Shown in pieces: positions 41,462 to 49,682 of a stretch of 64,000 bases of DNA (the first letter of the stretch is position 1; each line of letters begins with the position of its first letter). The notes under the pieces were generated by a model that was not told the origin of the DNA, did no database searches, and worked only from the letters and a program-made list of their open reading frames with translations. The DNA comes from Calditrichota bacterium (GTDB taxonomy: Bacteria; CLD3), in the NCBI GenBank assembly GCA_008501735.1, contig QQUF01000048.1, positions 59,629-123,628 on the forward strand. Direction: 5' to 3'. The position numbers and the translations under genes were made by a program.

Positions 41462-42574
41462 TTATCCTCTTAAATCAACTCCTAATTTTTCTCTAACATC
41501 AATCGCCCTTTTTCCTTTGTATTCGTAAGCACTCATTTTGCCATCTTCAAGTTGTGTTTGTAAAATTGTTACGTCATCAATTTTAGCAATTTTAGAGCTC
41601 TGAAAAATGTCTAAAATATCATCTAAAAACTCAAGACTGTGAGTGCAAAGAATTACTTGCGTGTTGTTTTTGTAAATCGCATCTTCAAAAAACTCAATCA
41701 TTAGTCTAGAATATTTAGGATGCTGAAATGCTTCTGGTTCTTCTAAAAGGCAAATTCCATCTTTACATTTTTGCAAAGTTGAAAAAGCCTGTAAAAGTTT
41801 CTTCGCTCCATCTCCTAGATGCATTGCAGGATGTCCATAATCTTCAAAAGTGGCAAAAACAACATATTCGTTAGATTGATTACCATTTTCTTTAAAAGGT
41901 TTTCTCATTCGGAAATCTACGAGTTTCTTTAAGGAAGGAGTATTTTCAGAGAAAAGTTTTACAAATTTCTGAGTTTGATAAGTTTCTTCAAATTTTTCAA
42001 AGATTGCGTTTAATTCTTTCGTCTCGTTTAATTCCTTTGTATCAACAAAATGAACCTTGTTATCAAAATCCAGCCCTTTTTTAGAAATGAAGTTGTTTTT
42101 AGAAACATAAATATATAAACTTTGTCCATCAAAAATTTTGATAAAGTCACTTTCACTATCATATAATTCATCTAAGTCATTTAATAAATTATCTAAAAGA
42201 CTATTCTCATCTGGGTTAGAAACATAAATTTCTAAATTTCCAGATTTATTGACAAATTGTTTTAGGTGAGATTTCGAATTTAAAAATTTAGTCGCAAAGG
42301 TTAATTCTTTTGTTGGGTTAAAAGTACTTATAAGTTTTTGGTCTCCAAGATTTCCCCTTCTATTTAAAATAAAATCTGTTGCTAGGACTAATTCATTATC
42401 TGATGTCCAATGAGGATTGTTGGGTGAAACCGTTCCCAAATAAATACTTTCCAAAAGCGTTGATTTTCCCGAATTATTCGGACCGACAACAACAGTTAGT
42501 TTGTTGAAGCCTTTAACTTCGGAAGGTTGAGTAATTCCTCTGAAATTGTCAATTTCGATTGATTCTAAGTGCAT
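41462..42574 (-). CDS. AAA ATPase (OLD/AAA_15-like)
   Basis: The 370-residue ATPase shows Walker A 'GPNNSGKST' at 31-39, a signature-like 'LGDGAKKLLQ' near 253, Walker B 'ICLLEEPEAFQHP' near 274-286, and an H-loop 'ILCTHSLEFLD' near 308. This is the ABC-type head of the SMC-like/OLD family, with an insert in the middle in place of coiled coils. It is tied to the TOPRIM-like gene by a one-base gap. Its N-terminal motif 'IDNFRGI' is typical of the family. A defence ATPase that senses an invader and releases a nuclease is a reasonable hypothesis. Confidence 0.78.
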   Translation of the reverse strand: MHLESIEIDNFRGITQPSEVKGFNKLTVVVGPNNSGKSTLLESIYLGTVSPNNPHWTSDNELVLATDFILNRRGNLGDQKLISTFNPTKELTFATKFLNSKSHLKQFVNKSGNLEIYVSNPDENSLLDNLLNDLDELYDSESDFIKIFDGQSLYIYVSKNNFISKKGLDFDNKVHFVDTKELNETKELNAIFEKFEETYQTQKFVKLFSENTPSLKKLVDFRMRKPFKENGNQSNEYVVFATFEDYGHPAMHLGDGAKKLLQAFSTLQKCKDGICLLEEPEAFQHPKYSRLMIEFFEDAIYKNNTQVILCTHSLEFLDDILDIFQSSKIAKIDDVTILQTQLEDGKMSAYEYKGKRAIDVREKLGVDLRG

Positions 42575-42589
42575 AATTTTTTACCAATT

Positions 42590-42787
42590 TTAACTTGCGA
42601 TTTGTTGGTAGGAAAATTCTGTTACGTTTGTTTTTTCTTTTGCGTGTTCAATTGTCATACTTACCAAATTTCCACTTGCGTCAAGTTCGATTAGAGAATT
42701 TTCGTCCAAGTCTTTTGTTTCAACGATTTCGTTCTCATTAAAAACAAACAACAAAGTGTCAGTGTCTGCAAAATATTTTAGTTTCAT
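42590..42787 (-). CDS. DUF2283-family small protein
   Basis: The 65-residue protein follows the DUF2283 pattern: 'MKLKYFADTDTLLFVFNENEIVETKDLDENSLIELDASGNLVSMTIEHA'. These are small, probably beta-sheet proteins of unknown function that are often found beside toxin-like or mobile genes. It lies between the 42-residue ORF (nine bases upstream) and the AAA ATPase (15 bases downstream), all on the same strand. A role as antitoxin or regulator of the neighbouring genes is possible but not shown. Confidence 0.75.
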   Translation of the reverse strand: MKLKYFADTDTLLFVFNENEIVETKDLDENSLIELDASGNLVSMTIEHAKEKTNVTEFSYQQIAS

Positions 42788-42796
42788 ATTTTTATT

Positions 42797-42925
42797 TTAC
42801 CAATCCAATTCGTCTAACTTGACACCTTTTTCAATCGGTTCGTTTTTAGCTTCTTTAATACTTTCGACCATTCCGTCAATTTTTCTTAAATATTCATCAT
42901 CAGATTTTGAAACTAGTCTTTCCAT
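42797..42925 (-). CDS. 42-residue ORF upstream of the DUF2283 gene
   Basis: The ORF starts 'MERLVSKSDDEYLRKIDG' and ends 'EKGVKLDELDW'. It is mostly helical and charged. A C-terminal 'LDELDW' motif is reminiscent of small antitoxin tails, but the family is not recognised. The ATG lies 16 bases after the deoC stop; the only SD-like sequence (AGGA) is about 15 bases upstream of the ATG, so translation could be weak. It is too short to be called with confidence, but its tight fit between deoC and the DUF2283 gene supports it. Confidence 0.5.
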   Translation of the reverse strand: MERLVSKSDDEYLRKIDGMVESIKEAKNEPIEKGVKLDELDW

Positions 42926-42941
42926 ACTAAACTAAAAAGTC

Positions 42942-43676
42942 CTAAGAGCTTACAATCTTGATTCCTGCACTTGCACCGATTCTTGTTGCTCCTGCGTTTA
43001 TCATTTTGATTGCATCTTCGCGAGTTCTGACTCCACCGGAAGCCTTAACGCCAATTTTTGGTCCGACGATTTTTCGCATTAACAAAATGTCTTCTTCCAA
43101 AGCTCCGCCTGTTGAGAATCCTGTCGAAGTTTTGACGTAATCGGCTTTTGCTTCGGCTGAAAGAATGCAAGCCTGAATTTTTTCTTCGTCAGTCAAAAGG
43201 CAAGTTTCGATGATGACTTTTACTAAAGTTCCGTTTGCCGCTTTGACAACACCTTTAATGTCTTCAAGAACCATTTGGTAATTTTGTGATTTCAAAGCAC
43301 CAATATTGATTACCATATCAATTTCAGTTGCTCCGTCAGCGATTGCTTGTTTCGTTTCGTCCATTTTTGAAGCGGTTGAAGAAGCTCCAAGCGGAAATCC
43401 GATTACTGTGCAAACATCAACTCCTGTTCCTTTGAGAAGGTTCGCAGAATGTTTTACCCAAAATGGATTTACGCAAACTGAAGCAAATTTGTATTCTTTC
43501 GCTTCTTCGCAAATTTTGGTTACTTGCGGTTCGGTTGCATCAGGTTTTAGAATTGTGTGGTCAATGTATTTTGCAAGATTCGATAAGTCAGGTTTTTGTG
43601 ATTCTTGAGGAGAAACTACAGTTGAGATTTCTCCACTAAAAATTTCTGAAATTACTTGTGAAACTAAGTCAGGCAT
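42942..43676 (-). CDS. deoC: Deoxyribose-phosphate aldolase with N-terminal extension
   Basis: DeoC cleaves deoxyribose-5-phosphate to acetaldehyde and glyceraldehyde-3-phosphate. The aldolase begins near residue 30 with '[16 protein letters not shown]', has '[11 protein letters not shown]', '[12 protein letters not shown]' and the Schiff-base lysine in '[15 protein letters not shown]', and ends '[13 protein letters not shown]'. The extra N-terminal part is an amphipathic helix ('[14 protein letters not shown]', hydrophobics at 4, 5, 8, 9, 12 and 13) and a flexible linker, as in encapsulation peptides of microcompartment enzymes. It starts two bases after the 65-residue gene. Confidence 0.93.
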   Translation of the reverse strand: MPDLVSQVISEIFSGEISTVVSPQESQKPDLSNLAKYIDHTILKPDATEPQVTKICEEAKEYKFASVCVNPFWVKHSANLLKGTGVDVCTVIGFPLGASSTASKMDETKQAIADGATEIDMVINIGALKSQNYQMVLEDIKGVVKAANGTLVKVIIETCLLTDEEKIQACILSAEAKADYVKTSTGFSTGGALEEDILLMRKIVGPKIGVKASGGVRTREDAIKMINAGATRIGASAGIKIVSS

Positions 43677-43678
43677 TT

Positions 43679-43876
43679 TTAATCTCCGTGAGTTTGCACT
43701 TTTTGTTCTTGTTCTAAAAAATCTATTATTTCTTCTGCCAATTCTTTGGCTTTTGTGTCGGATTCACAGACGTAACACAAACCTCTGTCTTCTTCCAAAG
43801 ATTCATGAAATTCCATAAATGAATCCATTAGCAAATCCGCTAATTTATTTTTCATTTCCGAATTATTCGTTTCCAT
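43679..43876 (-). CDS. 65-residue acidic protein of unknown function
   Basis: From the ATG at 43876 the product has 65 residues, acidic, with '[51 protein letters not shown]'-like composition; no longer run is quoted because no motif is certain. The CxxC-like 'CYVC' is too isolated for a zinc site. The reading frame is open further upstream to 44059, but that region belongs to the gene at 43863-44162, so I take the internal ATG. An alternative ATG lies at 43855. The gene overlaps its upstream neighbour by 14 bases and precedes deoC by two. Confidence 0.6.
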   Translation of the reverse strand: METNNSEMKNKLADLLMDSFMEFHESLEEDRGLCYVCESDTKAKELAEEIIDFLEQEQKVQTHGD

Positions 43877-44162
43877 ACCACTCTTTGAGCTGTTTTGCAA
43901 TTTCTTTAGCTTGCTTTTCGCTAGAAATATTGAATTGACTTTGCTTCCTGTAATCATCACCGACTTTTTTGAAACGACGAATTGAAACTTTCGGTGCGTT
44001 ATAAACTTCGTCTTTCGGATTGTATTCTTCGTAAAGAAACATAATTGTTGTCCAAGCACCTTTTGAAAGCACGTGTTTTTCTTTTTCTCTTACTTTGAGG
44101 ATTCCATTTTCTTCGTAGTTAATGGTAAGTTTGTCGATTAATTCTGCTGTTTTTGAAGCCAT
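43863..44162 (-). CDS. 99-residue conserved-looking protein, unknown function
   Basis: The 99-residue protein is basic and compact, with 'LSKGAWTTIMFLYEEYNP', '[39 protein letters not shown]'. It has no signal peptide or membrane segment. It reads like a small nucleic-acid- or protein-binding fold with beta strands followed by a final helix. It is the first gene of the deoC-alaS run, starting about 225 bases from the divergent miaE. I cannot name a family. Confidence 0.65.
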   Translation of the reverse strand: MASKTAELIDKLTINYEENGILKVREKEKHVLSKGAWTTIMFLYEEYNPKDEVYNAPKVSIRRFKKVGDDYRKQSQFNISSEKQAKEIAKQLKEWYGNE

Positions 44163-44266
44163 AGTTTTTACTCTAATTTTAGATTTTCAAAGATTAAATT
44201 TGAACTTCTCAAATTACACACTTAATCTTTCTTTTTCAATGAAAATTAAGCAATTTGGGATTTCTT

Positions 44267-44359
44267 AACCACAGAGTTCACAGAGGTAGCACAGAGTTTC
44301 ACAAAGAAAGTTTTAAAAATCTCTGTGTTCTCTGTGCCTTCTTTGTGTTCTCTGTGGTT
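44267..44359. repeat. Imperfect palindrome of ACAGAG/CTCTGT type
   Basis: This gap holds a long imperfect inverted repeat: AACCACAGAG at the left and TCTCTGTGGTT at the right, with further matching blocks inside (CACAGAG... and ...CTCTGTG). Repeats of this type (CACAGAG/CTCTGTG) occur between genes in many bacteria. The remaining about 130 bases of the gap are AT-rich and show no gene. Confidence 0.7.
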
Positions 44360-44387
44360 GCTTTTCAAAAAAATTGGAGAATAAATT

Positions 44388-44963
44388 TTGTTTGGTTTAA
44401 AATGGCAGACTCCTGTCGAATGGGTTGAAGTAGTTTCTGAAAATTTCGGAGCATTTCTTGTAAATCACGCAGACTGTGAGCGAAAAGCTGCAAGTATGGC
44501 AATGAATTTAATTGGCAAACATTCTTACCACACAGAACTTGTCCAAAAAATGTCTTTGCTTGCGACGGAAGAAATGGAGCATTTTCAAAAAGTTTTCAAT
44601 TACTGCCAAGAACTAAAAGTGCGTTTTAGTTTTGTGAAATCAAGCGAGTACACAAACGAGCTTTTCACAATGATTCGTAGGAAAAAGCCGAAGGAATTGC
44701 TGACCGACAAACTTTTGATTGCAAGTTTAGTTGAAGCAAGAAGTTGTGAAAGATTTTATCTTTTGTCTGAAAATTTAGAAGACAAGGAGAAGCGGAATTT
44801 TTACAAGTTCTTCTTTCAAGCCGAAGCCAAACACCACTCACTTTTCATCGACTTAGCCAAGCTTTACGAAAAACCTGCTTTAGTTGAAACTCGTTTGGAA
44901 GAGTTGAAAGACAAGGAAGCCGAAGTAATCTCACAAATTCCGTTTAGTGCCAAAGTACATTAA
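44388..44963 (+). CDS. miaE: tRNA 2-methylthio-N6-isopentenyl adenosine-37 hydroxylase-like
   Basis: The 191-residue protein follows the MiaE pattern of a diiron ferritin-like hydroxylase acting on modified A37 of tRNA. Metal ligands appear in two helical pairs: 'NHADCERKAASMAM' and 'LATEEMEHF' in the first half, 'EARSCERF' and 'EAKHHSLFI' in the second. The spacing matches family members. It starts with a TTG and is divergent from the deoC operon. Confidence 0.85.
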   Translation: MFGLKWQTPVEWVEVVSENFGAFLVNHADCERKAASMAMNLIGKHSYHTELVQKMSLLATEEMEHFQKVFNYCQELKVRFSFVKSSEYTNELFTMIRRKKPKELLTDKLLIASLVEARSCERFYLLSENLEDKEKRNFYKFFFQAEAKHHSLFIDLAKLYEKPALVETRLEELKDKEAEVISQIPFSAKVH

Positions 44964-44983
44964 TTATAGAAATGGAGAATTAA

Positions 44984-45670
44984 ATGAAGAAAATTAACAA
45001 AAAAAGTAGGGTAATTTTAATTTTGAAATTATCCTGTATAATTTTATTTACAGGTTTGGTTTCTTTTGCTTATACACAAAAAAAGAATGAAGAAATTCCT
45101 AAAAAAACTATCCAAAAGAGAAAAGCTGCTTCACCTAAACTTCTTTTTCCTCAAGGATTTGATTTCCCTAAATTCCCCATATCTCGAAATGGTGATATTG
45201 GTGATCACTCAAATACATTTGTTATTAGTGTAACTGATGAAGTTTTCGATTTATCTAAAGATGTATTTAGAGTCTATTTTGACTATTCGAAAATATCAAA
45301 AGATGCAAAAGTTGAGGATATTTCGGAATATTCAATAATTAAGGAGGTAAAACTGTACAGTGCTGAAGTGTTAAAAGGAGAAGAGATACCAAAAGACATT
45401 CTCTTTTTTAACTCTATTGAATTTAAGGAAGCAATTTTGAAATATAAACCTCTCTGTTTCTCTCGTATGTATTTTCCACCATTTGACACACTTCAAAGGA
45501 ATGTTAGAGATGGACATTTAGTGAAAATTCCTGACTTGTCTTTGCATTTTTTAATACGTACATCTGACTCTGATAGTCTATTAAACTTTGCTTTGCCATT
45601 AAGAGATATTCCAAATATGATATCTGTTGACATTCCTTTAGGAATGCAGTTTCACGAATTAGGAAACTAA
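44984..45670 (+). CDS. Membrane-anchored protein of unknown function
   Basis: The 228-residue protein has a basic N-terminus and one hydrophobic segment at residues 10-29, then a Lys-rich linker and a mostly beta soluble part ('FVISVTDEVFDLSKDVFRVYFDYS'). It is probably exported or membrane-anchored with a periplasmic domain. I do not recognise the family. It follows miaE by 20 bases on the same strand. Short direct repeats (CTCCTGA, CTGAATTCT) fill the 40 bases after its stop. Confidence 0.55.
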   Translation: MKKINKKSRVILILKLSCIILFTGLVSFAYTQKKNEEIPKKTIQKRKAASPKLLFPQGFDFPKFPISRNGDIGDHSNTFVISVTDEVFDLSKDVFRVYFDYSKISKDAKVEDISEYSIIKEVKLYSAEVLKGEEIPKDILFFNSIEFKEAILKYKPLCFSRMYFPPFDTLQRNVRDGHLVKIPDLSLHFLIRTSDSDSLLNFALPLRDIPNMISVDIPLGMQFHELGN

Positions 45671-45709
45671 AACTCCTGACTCCTGAATTCTGTCTTCTGA
45701 ATTCTTCTC

Positions 45710-48700
45710 TCACTTCCCCCAAAGCACAAAAAGTTTCGTGTCTTTCTCAATCACTGTGTTAATGAAATTTTTGTAATCATCGAAATCTTCTTTCGGAACG
45801 TGCAGAGTTTTGTTGTGGAATTCTCGTTTGCCGTAGATTTTGCCTTTTTTGTACTTCAAGCTCAACTTGTAAATTCCAAGTTTTGTGTCTAATTCAAAAT
45901 CTTCTTTTAATTTTTTCGGAGCAAATTTCTTCGGAATTTCTAACACAAATTCCTCAACCGAAGAATTGTCGTAACTTGAAACCCAAGTCTCGTAGTCGTA
46001 CTCTCGTTCTTTGTCGCCGAGAACTTGCAAAGGCTTCAAAGCGTCAGTCCAAGGCATTTTTAGAATCATTAAATTCTCAACTTTAGTCGCATACTTTTCA
46101 GCCTTGAAGCTGTAAAAATATTCAAACGGTTCGTTTACTTCATCAATGTTTTTGAAGTCCAATTCCACAAGTTCGGAGTTTGCAAAATTACTTGCAATAA
46201 TTTGACTAAGGAAATCTTTTTGTTCTTTTTGTCCAACATCTCTGTAACCGTTTCGCATTTGAAAAGCAGTTAGACCTTTTTTCGTAGAATTCGATTTTTT
46301 GAGCAAATTCCCTTTTTCGTCAATTTCAGCTTCAACTTTACGAATTACAACGTTTTCCTTTTGGTGATTCATTTCAGGCAGGTTTTGTAAATCAGTTTTT
46401 TTGCCGTTAATCAAAAGTGCATTCGCTTTTTGGTCGCTAATCGGTAAAGTTCCAAAAGGCATATTCGCAGCAGTCAAGTCAAGGTAAACCAAACTCGAAT
46501 CTTGTCGTTCAACAGCAACAATGCAATGATTGAATTCTGGCGAAGGTAAAACTGAAACAGTTCCTTCACTTCGCGTGTTCACGAGGACTTGGTAAGCAGG
46601 AATTTCGACTTCGTTCAACATACTTACCATCAAAGTTGCTGTGTCTTTGCAGTCGCCGATTTTGTTGACCAAAGTGTCTCTCGCCTTTTGCGGAATCAAA
46701 CCCGATTGCCTAAAAGAAACGCTTGAGTAACGAATATTTTCGACAATGTAAGTGTAAATCGCTTTGATTTTTTCTTCGTCAGTTTTCAAATTTTTTGTGA
46801 GTTCAGCAACCTTTTCTTGAATTTCAATGCTTGACTTAACTTTGCCTCTTGCGAGTTTGTAGTACCAATTCGCAATTTCGTTCCAATCTTTGATACTTGA
46901 GACAAAAATCCATTTTCCTGCGTCGTTAATGTCTGGCATTGCAGGTTCAAATTTCATACTTGGTTGGTCGTTGAGTTCCCAAATTTGAAGCTGAAACTTG
47001 TCTTCCAAATTCGAGATTTGAGGCTCGATTTCCACGTTGTGAAGTTTGGCGTTAAACTCAAAATCCTTTGGAATCAGCAAACCGTAACGACTCGAAGCCG
47101 AAGGGTAAAACGACTGAAAATATTGCCTGTCCCAAAAATGTTCCGACAAAGAACCCGAAAAATAATTTATCACTCGCCACTTCAAGTAAACAAAATCGCC
47201 TTCTTCAATTCCTTTAAAAACAATTTCATCTTGGTTTTGGTCGGCAATAATTTCTCTTCCGTCAGTCTTAAAAACCTTCGCTTCTTCGACAATCAATTTC
47301 TCGTTAAAAGGATTGTAATCAATGTAGTAGCGTTGCCAATCGTCAGCTCCTGAAGAATTGAAAACCTTCACAAAAAGTTGGTTGTAGCTCTCCGAAGCAC
47401 CGTCTTTGTAAACGACTCGAAAATTGTCGTCAACCAAAATCACACCCGAATCCTCAGGGTAATCATCAGCGGAAGGCGAAAGAATCATTTTTGCTTTCAA
47501 GTCAACTTGCGGAATCAATTTTGAAATTGGAGTTTTGCCAAGAAGTTCACGAAGTTTATCGCGAGTAACGTAGTTTCCTCTTTCGATTTTCAGAGCATTT
47601 TGGAAAGATTCAACTGCTTTTCTTTTGTTGCCAAGAATCTTTTCGGAATCGCCTTTTAAAGTGTGAAATTCCACAATCGAAGGTGAAAGAGAAATTCCTC
47701 TTTCACAAAATTTCACGCACTCTTCAAACTTTCCAAGATTGAATTTTAGTTTTGCAAGGTTGTGAACAGGTCCGGTAAAATTCGGGAAAAGTTTGAGCAT
47801 TTTTTCGTAAGTTTTGCGAGTGTTTTTGAGGTCGCCTTTCTCCGTATAAACTTGTGCAAGCAAGTTGTAAGCCTCGAAAGACTTTTGTTTTTTAAGGAAT
47901 TTTTTAATCTTTTTAATCGCAGATTTGAAATCTTTTTTCTTTCTCAAGTCAAGCAAAACAACCGACTGTAAAACGTTGTAGTTGTTCGGCAGAGCTTCCC
48001 AACAATCGTAAATCAATTTTTCTCTCGCCTGAAAATCGCGCTTCAAAGAGAGCAAACTTGCTTTTACGTCAAAGGCTTGGTAATTCTCGGAATTCAAATT
48101 AAAAATGTAGTTGGCAGTTTCTTCGGCTTTCAGAATATTTTCATTTTGTGCAAATTCCGTAAACTTCAACAAAAGAGCTGTAAAAGACTTTTTGTCAAGT
48201 TTGAAAACCTTGTCCATCAAAGACTTGTAGTCGTCGTTTTTTCCTTCACGTTGGTTTGCGTCTGCCATTTTCTGATTTGCAAAACCAAAGTTTGGAAATT
48301 CCTTCAAAAGTTCTCGCAAAATCAGTTCGGTTTTGTCGCCTCTGTCTTGGTAGTTGTAGTAATTCGCCAAGTAAAAATAATTTTCGAGGTGTTTTGGATT
48401 CGCCTGAATTCTGTTTTTGAAAAATTCTTCTGTTGGGTCTGCAAAAGTTTCTGCTTGAAAACTTGAATCTGCTTTTGTGTAATTTTGAAACTCAGTTGAA
48501 AACTTTAGACCTTCAATTTTTTTGCCATTTGAGTTACAAATTCTTAGTGCAAAGTTGAAGTTCGGGCTTTCTTCTTTACAAATTTTGAGTAGAATTTTGT
48601 TCCAACCTTTGTAAAGTTTTGTGTGCGAGTTGAAAGTGTCGATTCCGTTGTCGAGTTCTTTTTCTTCTGCGAGAATTTGTTTGTCGTTCAGCCAAAGTTT

Positions 48701-49510
48701 GAAAGAACCGCTTGTTCCCAATCGTAAATCCACTTTCTGCTCGGTCGGCGAAAAAACAAAAGTCGTTGCGTAACTCGTAATTGCTTGTCCGATGAAATTG
48801 AAATTTAAGTCAATCCAAGGTTTGTGAGAAGAATGAGCAGGAACGAACCACTTGACAGGAATTTTGTTCAAGCCGTCGTAAGTTTTGGAGAAATCGTCTT
48901 CAGTTTCAGGCGGAAAAATTTCGTTGTAACCGCTGTTTGAAACATTGTCAAAAGGACCAACCAAAGCCCAATTTTTCACAAAACCAAGTTTGTTGTAAAA
49001 TTTCTCGTTAGCCTTTTTAAAATCACCTTTGAGCAAAACTTTATCGCCTTTTTGCTCCATTGCAATCGCGTAAGAAAAACCTTGTTCGTCAGGATTTTCG
49101 ATAATTCGGTCGAAAATGTTTTTTGTTTTTTTGTTTGAACTAAAAATCCGAGTCCAAAAACTTTTCTTTTTTGTTTTCGAGATTTCATTAAAAAAGAAGG
49201 AATTCACGACCGAAGCGTTGAAGTAAGGATAATTTTTCGGACTTGAAACCAATTTGTCAAAATTCAGCCAAGCAGAATTCAAGTCATTCTCTTGTTCTTC
49301 AATCAAAATCAAAGAACTCAATGCTCTTTCAGGATTTTCAGGAATTGCTTCGTTGAATTTTTGCTTAGCAGTTTCGTGGTCGTTCTGAATCCACGCTTTC
49401 CAACCTTCGTCAACAAGTTCAGCTTTTAGATTTGTGAAAAGGAGGAATGAAAAAATTAGGAAAAAACTTAGTGTGAAGCGTGAAGCCCGCTGAAAGCGTG
49501 CAACCCGCAA
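45710..49510 (-). CDS. Large TPR and transglutaminase-like (DUF3857) protein
   Basis: The product is about 1266 residues from the TTG at 49510 ('MRVARFQRASRFTLSFFLIF', a plausible signal peptide). TPR-type repeats fill the first half, then come a DUF3857-like beta domain ('VFKTDGREIIADQNQDEIVFKGIEEGDFVYLKWRVI') and a transglutaminase-like domain ('VNKIGDCKDTATLM' with the Cys, 'FNHCIVAVE' with the His, 'YLDLTA' with the Asp). It should be periplasmic. The frame extends to 49801, but that part overlaps the DUF309 gene and a repeat cluster, so the true start is uncertain. Confidence 0.72.
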   Translation of the reverse strand: MRVARFQRASRFTLSFFLIFSFLLFTNLKAELVDEGWKAWIQNDHETAKQKFNEAIPENPERALSSLILIEEQENDLNSAWLNFDKLVSSPKNYPYFNASVVNSFFFNEISKTKKKSFWTRIFSSNKKTKNIFDRIIENPDEQGFSYAIAMEQKGDKVLLKGDFKKANEKFYNKLGFVKNWALVGPFDNVSNSGYNEIFPPETEDDFSKTYDGLNKIPVKWFVPAHSSHKPWIDLNFNFIGQAITSYATTFVFSPTEQKVDLRLGTSGSFKLWLNDKQILAEEKELDNGIDTFNSHTKLYKGWNKILLKICKEESPNFNFALRICNSNGKKIEGLKFSTEFQNYTKADSSFQAETFADPTEEFFKNRIQANPKHLENYFYLANYYNYQDRGDKTELILRELLKEFPNFGFANQKMADANQREGKNDDYKSLMDKVFKLDKKSFTALLLKFTEFAQNENILKAEETANYIFNLNSENYQAFDVKASLLSLKRDFQAREKLIYDCWEALPNNYNVLQSVVLLDLRKKKDFKSAIKKIKKFLKKQKSFEAYNLLAQVYTEKGDLKNTRKTYEKMLKLFPNFTGPVHNLAKLKFNLGKFEECVKFCERGISLSPSIVEFHTLKGDSEKILGNKRKAVESFQNALKIERGNYVTRDKLRELLGKTPISKLIPQVDLKAKMILSPSADDYPEDSGVILVDDNFRVVYKDGASESYNQLFVKVFNSSGADDWQRYYIDYNPFNEKLIVEEAKVFKTDGREIIADQNQDEIVFKGIEEGDFVYLKWRVINYFSGSLSEHFWDRQYFQSFYPSASSRYGLLIPKDFEFNAKLHNVEIEPQISNLEDKFQLQIWELNDQPSMKFEPAMPDINDAGKWIFVSSIKDWNEIANWYYKLARGKVKSSIEIQEKVAELTKNLKTDEEKIKAIYTYIVENIRYSSVSFRQSGLIPQKARDTLVNKIGDCKDTATLMVSMLNEVEIPAYQVLVNTRSEGTVSVLPSPEFNHCIVAVERQDSSLVYLDLTAANMPFGTLPISDQKANALLINGKKTDLQNLPEMNHQKENVVIRKVEAEIDEKGNLLKKSNSTKKGLTAFQMRNGYRDVGQKEQKDFLSQIIASNFANSELVELDFKNIDEVNEPFEYFYSFKAEKYATKVENLMILKMPWTDALKPLQVLGDKEREYDYETWVSSYDNSSVEEFVLEIPKKFAPKKLKEDFELDTKLGIYKLSLKYKKGKIYGKREFHNKTLHVPKEDFDDYKNFINTVIEKDTKLFVLWGK

Positions 49511-49674
49511 AATTTGGTTGTAAAAAGTAGAAAATGGATTGCCGACTTTAGTCGGTTTTTTAGAAAAAGTGTTACTACCGCAGGAAGCGTTAGCACCACA
49601 AGAAAAAGACCTGAAAGGTTTTGAAAACCTTTCAGGTCTAAAATTTTCGTGTATTTTCGTGTGTTTCGTGGGCA
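49471..49674. repeat. Cluster of four short repeat types
   Basis: In about 200 bases I see a doubled GCGGGTTGCACGC-type unit (49474-49507), CCGACT/AGTCGG with a T-run (49542-49561), a perfect palindrome AGACCTGAAAGGTTTT-G-AAAACCTTTCAGGTCT (49607-49639), and tandem TTTTCGTGT units (49643-49674). They occupy the region between DUF309 and the TPR gene and run into its predicted signal peptide. Each resembles dispersed repeats of Bacteroidota. Confidence 0.8.
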
Positions 49675-49682
49675 AAGTATTT

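Noticed and set aside
43877-44059. Longer start for the 65-residue gene before deoC
   Set aside because: The region belongs to the 99-residue gene in another frame, so an internal ATG is preferred.
44267-44359. Possible CRISPR-like repeat array
   Set aside because: The blocks are a single imperfect palindrome with no regular repeat-spacer pattern.
48077-48466. A 129-residue forward ORF opposite the large TPR gene
   Set aside because: It is antisense to a long, well-supported gene and its composition is Phe/Val/Cys-rich as expected of a shadow.
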